A DNA stretch of 64,000 bases, taken from positions 186,001 through 250,000 of the forward strand of contig JABYQN010000010.1 in the NCBI GenBank assembly GCA_022606135.1, written 5' to 3'. The stretch is from Fomes fomentarius (Eukaryota > Basidiomycota > Agaricomycetes > Polyporales > Polyporaceae). Of the stretch, positions 1 to 10,761 are shown in pieces. Under the pieces are notes generated by a model. The model did not search any database. It was not told where the DNA came from and worked only from the letters and a program-made list of their open reading frames with translations. The position numbers and the translations under genes were made by a program. Each line of letters opens with the position of its first letter. The stretch's first letter is position 1.

Positions 1-3000
1 AGTACTTACTGAGTGCAACCCAGGTGCGCTGGATTAAGCTGGCTATTCTGGTGTCACGCGTTCTATCTAACGTCCATAGACTTCTGCGCTCCGTGCGTCG
101 TGACCGTTTAAGCTGAGAGATTTCCATGCTAGTGTGACCTGAGTACCCGAACGTCATGGAGAACTCCTCCGCAGCAGTACCGACACCACACGCCTTAAAG
201 GAAAGCGAGCTGGGTCAGCTGTCCAACTAGTATGGTACAGCCTCGTTCTCAAGGAGTAAAAACCCAAGCGGTTGGTATCAGTAAGCTCATATCGCGACAC
301 CGTCTTCTTCCGTGAACGCTCGATAGGCGAGACCCAGAGTCCGGAGATGACAGCCACGTTGACCATCTGCTCATAGACCCGATACCTGCAATATGTAAGT
401 GGAGCAGAAGCTCTCGGAGCTCTCCGGGTAGACACCGAGTCGAGGCATCGTATACCCAATCCCCACAGATAAGCCTTGCGAACACCCACGGGGGGCAATG
501 TCCGCAGTCAGAAGTTCAACAGCGACGTTCAGCCCCGGATTGAGAAACAGGTGGAGGGGTATAGAGGGCCCGAGGCGTGCTTGGTTGGCCCGACCTGTGA
601 CTGGTTTAACACGTACGTCCGCACGCCCCGTGGTGCGAAAAGATGCGAAGTTCAAGCTTGGCGGTTAGACGAGTCTGGCGCGTCGGGCGACCGTGTGGCC
701 GAGCACGTCTCCGTGACAAGTGCGTGTGCTCCACGTGTTGGCTGGGGGGTAGTTTGGACCTGGTGCCTGCGTATTCGTGAAATTCCACTTACGATTCCAC
801 TGGGTTGAACTGCGGGGGAGAAGACTGAGGCCGAGTGCGTCAACGAGTCAGACTTGATCCTTGACAGGCTGGAGTGAGAAATGGTGAAGCTCCCTCGACC
901 GGAGAGCGGCTATGCGAAACTTCTTGACCGTGAGCAGCGGGATGAAAGCGAAAACTCTATGCCATGAGGATTGATGGTACCAGTGCATCGAGTAGTATGT
1001 GACAGCAAGCTGTGCAGCACCCAGGAAGTCAAGATACTACTTCTGCTGCGCAGCTTTGAAAGCGTGTTTGAGTATGCAAGTTTGGAGAGAGACATGGTAC
1101 AGGAAGTACGAGAGGTCTTAAGTGATGTTATCTAGTCTGAGGCATGTTGATGGCGGCAGTTGCCGGCGGGCGCCGTTGATTGGGCTCAGGTTCGGCACGA
1201 CGACGATGACGGGGCCGGATGTGGGGTACATAAGGGGGTAGAATGACGTCAGGGAGTCTAGGCCCGGGGGAGTGGAGAAAATGAGTTAGGGAGTTCCGGG
1301 ACATTCGCCATGATTCGTGTTGTCTGTTGACCTTTTCATCGTCCTCATCATCAACACTGCTCTCTACGTCGACCCCTCCGTCCTGCTCGTCACTTTTGGT
1401 ATCTTGCTCATCGCATATCATCCTCGTTTCGTCGCTCATCACGGCTACCGACAATCCTCCCACTCACCACTCCGGTGCGCCGGAGGACTCATACGACAGC
1501 TTTGCCGCTGCCATCTCTGCTCGCTATGCCCGCCAGCTGACCCCGCTCATCTCGCTCAAGAGCCCGACGCTGGTGACCGACCCCAGTCAGATGTCTATCC
1601 CGCCTCCGATGTCGCTCTCACAATCACTTCCGACGTCAGTCCCATCTTCCTCCGCCCCATCTTCCTCCGCCCCTTCTTCCGTCGCTCTTCCCCCTGCTGC
1701 CTTCACGGCATTACCGCCTTCCTCCATCCACACCGTTCTATCGGATTCATCTGCTCTCGTGCTTGATATTCGTCCACACAACGTCTATGTTCAGGCACGC
1801 ATTCCGAATGCGCTCTCACTCTCTGTTCCGTCGACGCTTCTCAAGCGCCCGAACTTTCCGCTCGCAAGACTCGCGGAGATGCTTCCGACCTCTTTTGCTC
1901 GCGACAAGCTTTCTAAATGGCCGCAAGCATCGCGAATCCTTGTCTACGACTCCGACTCGGCGTCCTTACCCCCCAATTTAACCAGCAGCAACCTCCTCGG
2001 GTTGATGCGCAAGTTCCGGAGCGAGGGATATCCCGCCGCGAGGGAGATTGCATGGCTGCGCGGCGGTTTCCACGCAGTCTGGACAGACTATCCAGACCTT
2101 GTCGATCGTTCTCCACCTCCAGACGAGCTCGATGAGGACGAGGAGCAAGGTGAGCCCGAGACGGATGGCAATCCAGCCCTTCTGGCCAAGACGGCATCTG
2201 CCTCTGGCACTTCTCGTGTGCTCCGGGCGAAGCATCTTCCCCAAGCTGCTTTCACTTCTGCCACCACAATTTCCCTCCGACGGAAGGCTATGCAACCAGC
2301 CCCAACGGTCCCATTGCAAGTTGTGCCACCGACATCAGGCATACAGCTCGACGACCCTTTGTCCAAGCTTCCTGTTACATCGACGTCTGTGGCAGCTGTC
2401 CCTCCGCCTATAGTTAAAGCTTCGCGGTCAGGAAGAGCCGAGTTTACACTCAGCTTACCGCCTGGTCTTGTGAAGTCAAGAACGATGCCCGGTACGACCA
2501 GCGGCCCCATGGTCAGTATGCTTACGCTGTCACCACAGTATACGCATCCAGGCACATACAATCGGGTGGCCAGCTACTCAGTCCCTGGGAGACAGATCCG
2601 TGATTCTATCACGTCTGGAAGCGGATATTCCAACTCTCTCCAGGTCGCGTTCAACCCCTTCTTCGACACTATCCGCCAGAACATCGAGCTCGGTAACAAG
2701 AGCGCTGCCACGGAAGGCATCCCTCTCAAGCTCCCGAGAAGGGTTCGCCGTCGAGTTGGTGAACTTCCCTTTAAGTGGCTGCGTGAGATTGCACGGAAGA
2801 GCCGCCGATCGACGGAGAGCAGTAGTAGCATTAGCGAGGCTAGTGGGTCATGTAGCGACAGCGATGGCCATCACGGAGATGGGAACGACTCTAACTCCTT
2901 TGCCGGCGCCTCCACAATTGAGCAAGACTCTACAAGCACATCGCGGACGCTACAGCGACCATCACAATCCCAATTTGCCATGACCGCTCATCGCTCCCCC

Positions 3001-3663
3001 CCTAGTTCACCGTCTTCACAACCGATTCCTATACAAGTCTCTCGTCCTCGCTTTGGGAGCGATTCACCACCCAGTCCAACGTCATCATCTCACTCGCAAA
3101 CTCCACCAGAAGCACACGAATTCACGCGTGCGCTCGAGATGCAGTTCTACAAGATCGAGCTGGGAGAGCAGAAGCGGTTACTCGGCGTTATGGAGAGGCA
3201 TAGTATGGAGAGTGGAAAGGTCATCCACGAAGGTTCCGGTGTACGTGGATCTCTTGGACTCGGCTTTTCGAATTCAAGTCCGCGACGGAGCTTGCCTCTA
3301 TCGTACGCGGAGGACTCGAAGGCTGCTGCCATCACGGCCGAGGAGGCGATGCAACCTTTCCCATACAGCATCACTGCGGGGCTAGAGAAGGGTGCGAAGA
3401 ACAGGTGGGTCTCCCATGCGGTAGGTTATAAGAGTTAGTTAACTCATGATGTTGATCACTCGTGTCTAGGTATCGGAACATCTGGCCTTTTGAGCATGCA
3501 CAAGTTCGGCTACGCAAGTTGAAACCGGACGACGACGATTACATGAACGCGAGCTTCGTCCAGCCACTTGGGACGACGAAGCGGTATATCGCCACTCAAG
3601 GTCCATTACCGACGACGTTCACCGACTTCTGGACGTGAGTACTATGCCTCATAACCTCGTCGC
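1..3663 (+). repeat. Left arm of large inverted segmental duplication
   Basis: This stretch matches the reverse complement of about 30310-33976 almost base for base. The match covers an upstream region of about 1.3 kb, exon 1, intron 1, exon 2 and the first 30 or so bases of intron 2 of a tyrosine phosphatase gene. It starts at the very first base of the window, so the true arm is longer. Similarity ends near 3663, just after the exon 2 donor site, where unrelated Skt5-like sequence begins. The proteins of the two arms differ at only a few percent of residues, which suggests a recent duplication. A haplotype or assembly artefact is the main alternative. Confidence 0.9.
1327..3634 (+). pseudogene. 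5' half of rhodanese/tyrosine phosphatase gene, truncated duplicate
   Basis: The open frame from 1327 encodes up to 703 residues. The likely start is the in-frame ATG at 1591 (MSIPPPMSL), because the upstream stretch is low-complexity serine. Exon 1 ends at 3404, intron 1 is 3405-3469 (GTGGGT...CTAG), and exon 2 is 3470-3634 with a GTGAGT donor at 3635. The product would hold the rhodanese-like domain and the first part of the phosphatase domain (YRNIWPFEH, DDDDYMNASF, YIATQGPLP). It lacks the WPD loop and the HC(X5)R catalytic loop, which sit in exon 3 of the intact copy at 27798-32387. Intron 2 has no acceptor from its own gene and runs into the Skt5-like remnant. It could still be transcribed as a truncated or chimeric message, but it cannot be an active phosphatase. 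Confidence 0.85.
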
Positions 3664-5391
3664 TCAGCAGCTCCACTCCCGCGCCAGTCCAACATCCACC
3701 GATCCCATAGTTGGTCCCGCTCAGATCGATGACCCCGAACTTCAGAAGCTCGTCAATGTCGCTCTCCCAATCATCCTCCAGCTCTCGTCCCAGATCCCCC
3801 GGGCCCACTTCCACCCTATGCTGCCGAGGCCGTCTACATGCGCGCACTGTGCGCCTCAACCGGTATTTACCCTCAATTCATCCCTCACGACCCTCGCACT
3901 GCTTTCCGAGACTTCGAGCGTGCCGCAAAGTCGGGCCATCACGCCGCATGGTTTAAGCTTGGACGCGAGTACGAGAACTTCAACGATGTCCAGCACGCTA
4001 GGGACTGTTTCGAACGCGGGATGAAGAACGGCGTGGAGAGTTGTTTTTACGTACGCCCCCTCATCTGTCTCAAGCTATCACTCTTCTCTTTATCACTAAT
4101 GCCTTCTAGCGCCTCGGTATGGCACATCTCATGGGTCAGCGGGTACAACTCCCGCGGAAGAGGCACGCAAGCACCTCGAGCGCGCCGCATACCTCAACTT
4201 CGCACCAGCGCAATACAAGCTCGGACATGCGTATGAGTTCGCAACGCACCCCTTCCCGTTCGACGCGCTTCTTAGTGTCCAGTATTACTCGCTCGCGAGC
4301 CAGCAAGGCGAGGTCGAGGCGGATATGGCGCTCAGCAAATGGTTTCTGTGCGGTGCGGAGGGCGCCTTTGACAAGGACGAGGGTCTGGCGTGGACTTTTG
4401 CCGAGAAAGCCGCACGCAAGAATCTCCCTGCCGCGGAATTTGCACTCGGGTATTACTCTGAAGTGGGCGTTGGCGGCCCCAAGGACTTCGATGCCGCACG
4501 CAAGTGGTACACAAGGGTGCGTACGTTGACATCAATGCGCGAGCGCATTGCATCCGGAAGCATGTACAAAAGTATTGACATGATTGCGTTTGTCCTCATA
4601 CACAGGCTGCACAGCACGGCAACGCAGACGCGCAGGAACGGTTGCAAGCTCTGTCACAGCCCACACCGCAGGCGTTGTCGCGCGAACAGCACGAGAACCT
4701 TACCGATGCAAAGCTCGTCCGCAAGCGCACACAGGCGAAGCAGCGGTCAGAAGCTGTCGGAGGAGCACTCCCCGTACCAGCCATGCCTGCAACGCAGCGC
4801 ACACAGATCGTAAACAACATTCGAAAGAACTCCATCGCCCTCGGTCGTCCGGCGGGCGGTCCGCCTCCCGGCCCCGCCGAATGGAACAGGCAAGGTGCCA
4901 TCACCAATTCACCACCGGGGATGGGTCAAGGCGCACCTCTCCCGCCCGTGAACGAATACGCAAACGCGAACGTTTCGGTCCCCGGCGAGCGTCTGGCACT
5001 CCCGGTGTACCTCTCGGTCCAGGAGGGACCCAACGTCCATACCCGCCACAGAACAGCTCCCGACCGAACTACCCTGCAGGTGCTGCGCCGCCAGCACAAC
5101 CCCACGCCCACCATCAGCATCCTGCACACCAGCGATATGGTTCAGCTGGTCCGGGTCTGGGTCCTGGCCCCGGGTCCTCCCCGCGGCCCGCGGGTACGCC
5201 TCCGCTGCGACGACCTGGGGTTGGTGGGGCTGGGCAGCAGCCTCAGCAAGCACAGTCGCGACCTCCTCAACAGCCTCTGCAGGAGGCTTAACGGGCCACG
5301 CAGCAGAAGTTGCCGCACAAGGGCCCGCAGACGTTCGCGGAGATGGGGATCGCGACCCAGAAGCTCGAGGATGACTCGAACTGTGTCATAA
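3664..5391 (+). pseudogene. Skt5/Chs4-like SEL1-repeat protein, 5'-truncated and broken
   Basis: The translation gives SEL1-type repeats of the fungal chitin synthase activator family: AAEAVYMRALCASTG, AFRDFERAAKSG, AWFKLGREYENF, QYKLGHAYEF, EVEADMALSKWFLCG and AEFALGYYSEVGVGG. The last frame ends in CVIM at the stop near 5391, a farnesylation (CAAX) box expected for Skt5/Chs4. Introns appear at 4051-4109 and 4517-4605. The gene is damaged. An in-frame TGA lies at 3730, and its N-terminus is replaced by the phosphatase duplication. A deletion with frameshift near 4141 joins the motif MAHLMGQ to a later repeat. There is another frame change near 4965-4985 (before RERFGPRRASGTPG) and an in-frame TAA at 5289. 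The intact protein would be membrane-anchored and would activate a class IV-type chitin synthase. This copy is very unlikely to be functional. Confidence 0.8.
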
Positions 5392-6002
5392 TGTGTTCTA
5401 CGTGGATGTACAAATTGTTTGCGTGTGTCGCAACAGTGGTAGAAGTAAGCGAGCCGATGTATTGAACCATTTGCCGTTATGCTTGGCTCAGTTGGTTCGT
5501 TGACGTTGAGGCTCCGAGGAGGTTCTGAACAAGCTTGTGATTTTATACTCGGCACAGGACGCTCAGCGTTCGCGACTAAGACTCGGCATTCAAGTCTTAA
5601 GCAGTTATACTGGGACGACGATGGAGACGATCTCAGACATCCGGACGAAGGGTCCAAAGCTCATCTAGCAGCTTCGTTCGGGCACAACTACGACATGTTC
5701 TTCTCTCTCCTGCTCCTCCCGGTCTGGACTGAACCATTGTCTCGAAAAGGCTTGTGTCGCATCATCTGCGCGTTTGGAACTCGGGACAGTCGGACGGGAT
5801 GAGCCACTGTCCACCTTGAAGCTATTTCGCAGGCGGGAACTGTGGCTTATAAGTTATAATAATAATATAAGTATTTCCAGCTGCCCAGTCGCCCTTGCGC
5901 ACGCCACTCGCTCAATATGGCAACTTATGATTAATGATATCTGATTATTGAATACTAGTTTTCTCGCTGACTAAGCGAACTCGAACTCGAACTCTCCCAA
6001 TC
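5392..6002. other. Intergenic, no supported gene
   Basis: It lies between the Skt5-like remnant and the kinase-like gene. A 107-codon frame at 5479-5802 has no recognisable motif. An AT-rich run (5845-5880) precedes the next start codon by about 120 bases and may belong to its promoter. Confidence 0.5.
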
Positions 6003-8127
6003 ATGACGACTCCCACTACGGAAACGATCCGCCTTCATATCCCTATCTTGCTCGCTCTTTCTCCTGCTCCAGATCAAGTCACCAGTTACCGCTACCTCCT
6101 CCATGCTCTCTACCATGATTCCGCCTCCAACGACATCTCCATCTTGCGCAATTTGATCCTCAAAACACTTCGTGAATTGCCAGAGTACATGCAACGTCCC
6201 GACGGAGATTTCACGGTTGTCCTACACGAGGTGCGATGATGCGACTACGGTGGCTTCGGATATCTCCTTACGCGTGTCTCCCGCAGTGCATCGGATTGCC
6301 CAAGCCCGTCAAACTCACGAGAGCGGCTTGCAAAGAGGCTTATAAAGTGGTTGATAGCAGCTGGCTGGATGACAATGCTAATCTATTGAGCCCTAAATCA
6401 TTCCTTGACTTGGAGGGAGACGTGCTTGCCGTTATAAGTACTTCTACGTTTTCCGCTGGGCGTCCACACTTGCTGACTATGCGATGATTCGATTAGCTGT
6501 CCAATCTTCCTCTCGCTCAACGCTCCCGCTTTCAAGCGTCCAAGAAGTACACGAGTCGACAGCACAGATCCGTGAGTCCAGTGCCTCGTCAGATGAGGTT
6601 CCTGAAACGACCAGCTCTACAGGCCGTGAAGAGATTGCGGTCGCCGCCCATGGACGGCAGTCGCCCTCTGCTGGGGCACATCTCTCTCAGCGACTGCTGA
6701 CTCAGACGACTGCTCGCATAGACGCAGCGTACAATGGCCGCCCCCTCCAACTGCAGGGGCCGCCTATCACTATCTACCATCCCGTATTCGCCAAGTTCCT
6801 GAGGTGCATGGCAGATCCCGGAGAGCTCACCAGCGAAGAGTTGACCACGGCGCAAACGTTCATCGCAGAGGCCGTCGCTTTCTATCGAGATGAAGCCATA
6901 CGGCACGGCAAGTTGTCGCCCTCGATGAGCAGAGGGGTACACGCCGATGTCCTTCACCACGCGACACTCTCGTGCAGCACGGGTAAATTCTTGCTAGATG
7001 GAGCTATGTTCGCACAAGGCACATTGAATGGCTTCCTACCGCTTGTCGGAGTGCACGAGCTCAAGAATGAGATTGGAGAAGGTGATAGCGACCCAATCGC
7101 CCAGGCCGAGAATGTATACATCGCATATCACTCATCTGATGAGGTGAGTCGCCCGTAAGAGTTATGCATCGCAATACCGAAAGTTTGATTGCAGGCGCGG
7201 TCTGTACGGGAGCTGTGCTGCTGCCCCGCACTGATCATAGGGTCTGCAGGCCCGAACGTGCAGGTCAGCGGAGCAGTGTTCGGCGACCAGATCATCGTAC
7301 AGCCTCTGGTCAGCGTCCCCGTTGTCCCTCAGCTGACCCTCACAAAGCGATCGATGCTTGACGATGCAGGCTATCGGGTAGCGACACTGTTCCGCGCGTT
7401 GCGCATGTGTCTCCAGGCCCTGGACGACTACTACGCCGAACTAATCAAGTCGAGTGAAGTTCCCAAGCTGCGAAAGGCCGTCGTTGGGGTTCGGCCTGGT
7501 CCTCCCGTATCCGCTGGTACAATGCGCATCGTCGATCCACCCTCATTCATCGAACCTCATTTCAGGACCTACCATGATAAAGCTGGCAAGACCGTGACGC
7601 TCACCTACACACGACGGCTGGCGCGGAAGTTCACCCTAAAGGCGGTCTTTGTTGCAGACGCCCAGATCGGTTCCCAGGCTCCGTTCAAGGTCGTGGTGAA
7701 ATTTACCAAGACGTATAACCGCGCCGCGCATGAACTTCTCGCGGAGATGTCGCAGGCACCGAAGCTGCACTACTGTGAAGAGGTTGAGTCGGTCGGGATG
7801 TATGTGGTCGTGATGGACTACGTGGATGGTAAGGAGGTCGACGGCGTCCTGGACAATCCGGTACACATTGCTTCGCTCCGGAACGCTATCGAGGCACTGC
7901 ATGCTAAGGGCTTCGTGTTTGGAGACCTGCGGCCCCCGAACGTGTTCCTCGTGGGTAAGCTGGTGGTACTGATCGACTTTGATTGGTGCTGTGTGGAGGG
8001 CAAGGGGTGGTATCCGAGCGACATTCTGCTTGTGAAGGGGGCATGGCACGCGGATGTTTGTGGAGGGGGACTGATGAAGCGGGAGCACGACGAATTCCAT
8101 TTGAGACTGCTCATGGGCAAGGAGTAG
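6003..8127 (+). CDS. Protein kinase-like domain protein of an expanded basidiomycete family
   Basis: Four exons keep one frame: 6003-6230, 6287-6437, 6497-7143 and 7195-8127, giving about 652 residues. The third intron starts GTGAGT at 7144 and ends TTGCAG at 7194. The N-terminal half has no domain I can name. The C-terminal third is a kinase-like fold. It shows a beta-3 lysine in FKVVVKFTKTY, a hinge-like VVVMDYVDG, a catalytic loop altered to FGDLRPPN (the HRD histidine and arginine are lost, Asp and Asn kept), and DFD in place of DFG in LIDFDW. Mushroom genomes carry many such proteins of unknown role. Whether it phosphorylates anything is doubtful given the altered loops. The gene appears intact and sits just left of the retrotransposon block. 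Confidence 0.75.
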
Positions 8128-8268
8128 GCTACCTGTCTTAGCGTTCTTTTTTGGTGATGGCACTGAATGCTCGCATTAGTCCACATCAATTGGTGTAGTG
8201 TGAGTCAGGTCCCCGACTCCGAGTAGGAGGGTTCTGTCAACCTGAATGTTGGGTATCTACGCACAGTG

Positions 8269-8333
8269 TTGTCAATGACCGGTCAGGTAATTGGGTCATG
8301 AGTCAGATTGACCCCTTGACCGGTCATTGACAA
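8269..8333. repeat. Long perfect inverted repeat (hairpin)
   Basis: The arms TTGTCAATGACCGGTCA (8269-8285) and TGACCGGTCATTGACAA (8317-8333) are exact 17-base reverse complements around a 31-base loop. The loop holds a further GGGTCA/TGACCC pair. It lies about 140 bases after the kinase-like stop. It could be a terminator-like structure, a regulatory palindrome or a small terminal-inverted-repeat remnant. Confidence 0.75.
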
Positions 8334-8853
8334 AGATTATATGACTGTACGCTACAATGGGTAGTGGTTGAACGTGAATATTATGCTGGTTGCAAGAGCT
8401 CCTGCATCTGAACCTACTGTTTGAGGGCTTGAATACCAGATGAATTGAAAGGCATATTGACAAGGTGCATGAAGGCTGACCTGCTATATTCTGTTTGATA
8501 CATTGATAGACCGATCCAGCAGCAGCATGGAAACACTGTAGATATTTTGGGACAAGAGTGGCCTTGTAGATGGTATCAAGAAGCCAGCTGTGATGGTGGG
8601 TATGTGCTGAACAGATGCTCCATATTGCAAACAACAGAGAGAAGAAGGATGGTGAGATGTGGTAAGCCCTTCTCATTTGTGCAGACTACTTTGATATTTT
8701 CATTGGAGCAGCCACAGGTCTTCCATATCCAGATAAGGTCAACATCCTAGAGGATATGATGATTAGACAATTTCAGGGAGTTTAGACCTTGCTCTTGTGC
8801 ACTGTGCTCAAGTACTTTTAGGTTAATTTTCTTGTCACTGTAGTCTCCCTCAT
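8334..8853. other. Unassigned spacer before the LTR
   Basis: I see no coding frame with recognisable motifs. The composition is AT-richer than the left neighbour. It may be old transposon debris. Confidence 0.4.
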
Positions 8854-9406
8854 TGTTACGCTCTCGCGTGACTATTAAACTTTCTGCCTGAGTAGTAACC
8901 CTTATTCCTTATGACCTTGCTAGTCCGATCGATCCTTATACGAAGGAGATCTTGAAGTTAGTCTGAGAGAGCGAGTGATAACTTGCTAGAGTATAGCCTG
9001 TGTTATCCGCGAAGAGACTAAAGCTTGGGGAGTTTGCTCTAAGACACCCTCCCCTTATATACATGTTATGAGACTGCGGAAATCCAGCAGTAAACTGCGT
9101 GTTAGTAAGTCTTTACTGCTGCACAGTCGATCTGACTAACTGCACAGTCAACCTGACTAACTGCACAGTCAACCTGACTAACTGCACAGTTGCAATGACA
9201 GACTGCACAGTCGAGTTGACTAATCAGAAGGAGTGTGCACAGTCTAGCTGACTAAGTCCATAGTCCTGACTGACTACTACTGGATGACCATACAACAGAA
9301 GAACCCTATAGCATGAGAATCCTAAAAGTAAAAGTACAATAATCAAATACCATAATCCTAGTTGCGTAGTTAACCACTAGTATCGCATACTTATCAAATT
9401 GTGACA
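8854..9406 (-). repeat. Family A LTR, 3' LTR position (553 bp)
   Basis: It begins TGTTACGCTCTCG and ends AATTGTGACA as printed on the plus strand, so both strands show TG...CA type ends. A TATA box (TATATAAG on the minus strand) lies at 9054-9061. It carries tandem 21-base units of the form CTGCACAGTCAACCTGACTAA around 9120-9200, one unit more than the LTR at 18077. It differs at many positions from the other two family A LTRs. Confidence 0.92.
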
Positions 9407-9423
9407 TCAGCTCCCCCTTTCTG
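9407..9423 (-). other. Polypurine tract of family A element
   Basis: On the minus strand CAGAAAGGGGGAGCTGA directly abuts the LTR start, the expected position for the plus-strand primer of an LTR retrotransposon. The same sequence precedes the plus-oriented LTR at 20541, which independently fixes that LTR boundary. Confidence 0.85.
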
Positions 9424-9454
9424 TAGGGACGTCCTCGACCCTATGATATACAAT

Positions 9455-9679
9455 TCACGACAAGTCAGTCATCGACGAAAGAGACTCAGGAGTCAGTGCT
9501 AGTAAGGCTTCGGTGATCTGTTCCTCTGTCGTAAGTCGATCCCCCCACCCATCCCAGAACCGCTCCTCTTCCTCCGAGACTCCAATCGCACTCCGGTAAG
9601 GCATTATCGTAGCGATGGGAGCAAGAAGGTTTTGGCGCAATGCGAGAGGGTTAGTCTGCCTAGCTACCATGTCGTCCAT
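9455..9679 (-). CDS. Family A element ORF4, 74-residue protein of unknown role
   Basis: This short frame starts MDDMVARQTNPLALRQ and lies 12 bases after the ORF3 stop. A near-identical frame is kept in the second copy at 20268-20492, with only a few substitutions. That supports it as a real element gene rather than chance. It is acidic toward the C-terminus and has no recognised domain. Confidence 0.5.
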   Translation of the reverse strand: MDDMVARQTNPLALRQNLLAPIATIMPYRSAIGVSEEEERFWDGWGDRLTTEEQITEALLALTPESLSSMTDLS

Positions 9680-9691
9680 GATAAGTGCGGC

Positions 9692-10693
9692 TCATCGTGC
9701 GTGTAGCGGCGTTGCATTTGGCCATAACTCCCGGTACCTCAACTCCATCTCTTCTGAAGGAAAGAGAAAACCTCGGTCGGTGACAGAGACGATCTCGTTG
9801 TCCCTGGTGACGACGAGGAACCATGTGTCGCCTAGTCCGCGCATCATCCGATACCACCGCAAGTGTGGGATGCTGTCGTCAGGTGGTGTGGTTGTGGATG
9901 GCGGTGGTGTCGGGGGTGGTGAGGGATCTCCTGCTGCAACGATAGCGGTATCTTGCTCATTGGCTTCCTCGACTGATCGCAGATCGAGCCGCTCCAGAGG
10001 GGGCAACGAGGATGGCGACAGGGACAGGGTAGACTCTGGCGTGTCCACTTCATCGTCATCATGCTTTGGAGAAGGGCCCCACGCCGCTTCCCTGTTGGCA
10101 TGGTTTGGAGAAGGACCCCATGGGTCCCATGAGACCGGCGACCAGGACGGTGGCTCTGGGGTGTTTCCTTGGTGGTCTTGGAAACACTCCAGGAAGTTGA
10201 GAATCCATCCGTGGTTCTCTGTGACATGCTGGTTGCGGAGAGGCATGAGGTCTGCAAGAGCCCGGGTGACAACCGGTGTCGCCAGAGTATCGATGACTTG
10301 TTCCGCGGCCTGAATCGTCGCCTGATACGCTTCGTCGAGAGCCTGCATCGCTACTGTCTTCTCCTTCTTGGGTGCCCCCAGCCTGGGGATGTATCTCTTG
10401 AGGACCCCGTAAGAAGGTGCCGCCCGAGCAAGGGCCCGGTATGCTCCAGCCAAAGCTACGGCATGAGGGATGTGACGGAGGCGAGCCTCAATGTGTCCCA
10501 CAAGGTCCTTATGGAGGAGGACCCATCCAATATGGTCGGACAGGCTCCCATCGGGGTCGGTAGAGATGGTGTGGCGTGGGAGATGAGAATAATGAACAGG
10601 GCGACACTCCAGAATGAAACGAGGGGCTTTAGGGACATTGTGAATGTTGGAATAGTTACGGCGAGAGTGAGTGCGAGTGTGGAAAGAAGACAT
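9692..10693 (-). CDS. Family A element ORF3, 333-residue accessory protein downstream of integrase
   Basis: The frame starts about 70 bases after the integrase stop and is intact here. It has a basic N-terminus, a middle region rich in Ala/Leu (ALADLMPLRNQHV), a Pro/Ser/Asp-rich linker (PSPPPTPPPSTTTPPDDS) and a conserved-looking C-terminal block with GLGDTWFLVVTRDNEIVSV. There is no signal peptide or membrane helix, so it is not envelope-like. A second copy, split by a solo LTR, lies at 18684-20252. Function unknown. Retention of the frame across two copies suggests it mattered to the element. Confidence 0.65.
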   Translation of the reverse strand: MSSFHTRTHSRRNYSNIHNVPKAPRFILECRPVHYSHLPRHTISTDPDGSLSDHIGWVLLHKDLVGHIEARLRHIPHAVALAGAYRALARAAPSYGVLKRYIPRLGAPKKEKTVAMQALDEAYQATIQAAEQVIDTLATPVVTRALADLMPLRNQHVTENHGWILNFLECFQDHQGNTPEPPSWSPVSWDPWGPSPNHANREAAWGPSPKHDDDEVDTPESTLSLSPSSLPPLERLDLRSVEEANEQDTAIVAAGDPSPPPTPPPSTTTPPDDSIPHLRWYRMMRGLGDTWFLVVTRDNEIVSVTDRGFLFPSEEMELRYRELWPNATPLHAR

Positions 10694-10761
10694 AGTTGAG
10701 AGGGTTCTGGTTGGCTGTGGTGGTTACTGTGAGCGCTGGGGAATGAGTTGGTGTGTTCACG

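Noticed and set aside
1317..1766. Separate 149-residue hydrophobic protein at the phosphatase 5' end
   Set aside because: It overlaps the phosphatase exon in another frame and has no independent support. Its presence in both arms only reflects the duplication.
9118..9255. Regularly spaced repeats resembling a CRISPR array
   Set aside because: The units are contiguous with no unique spacers, lie inside a eukaryotic LTR and recur in every LTR copy.
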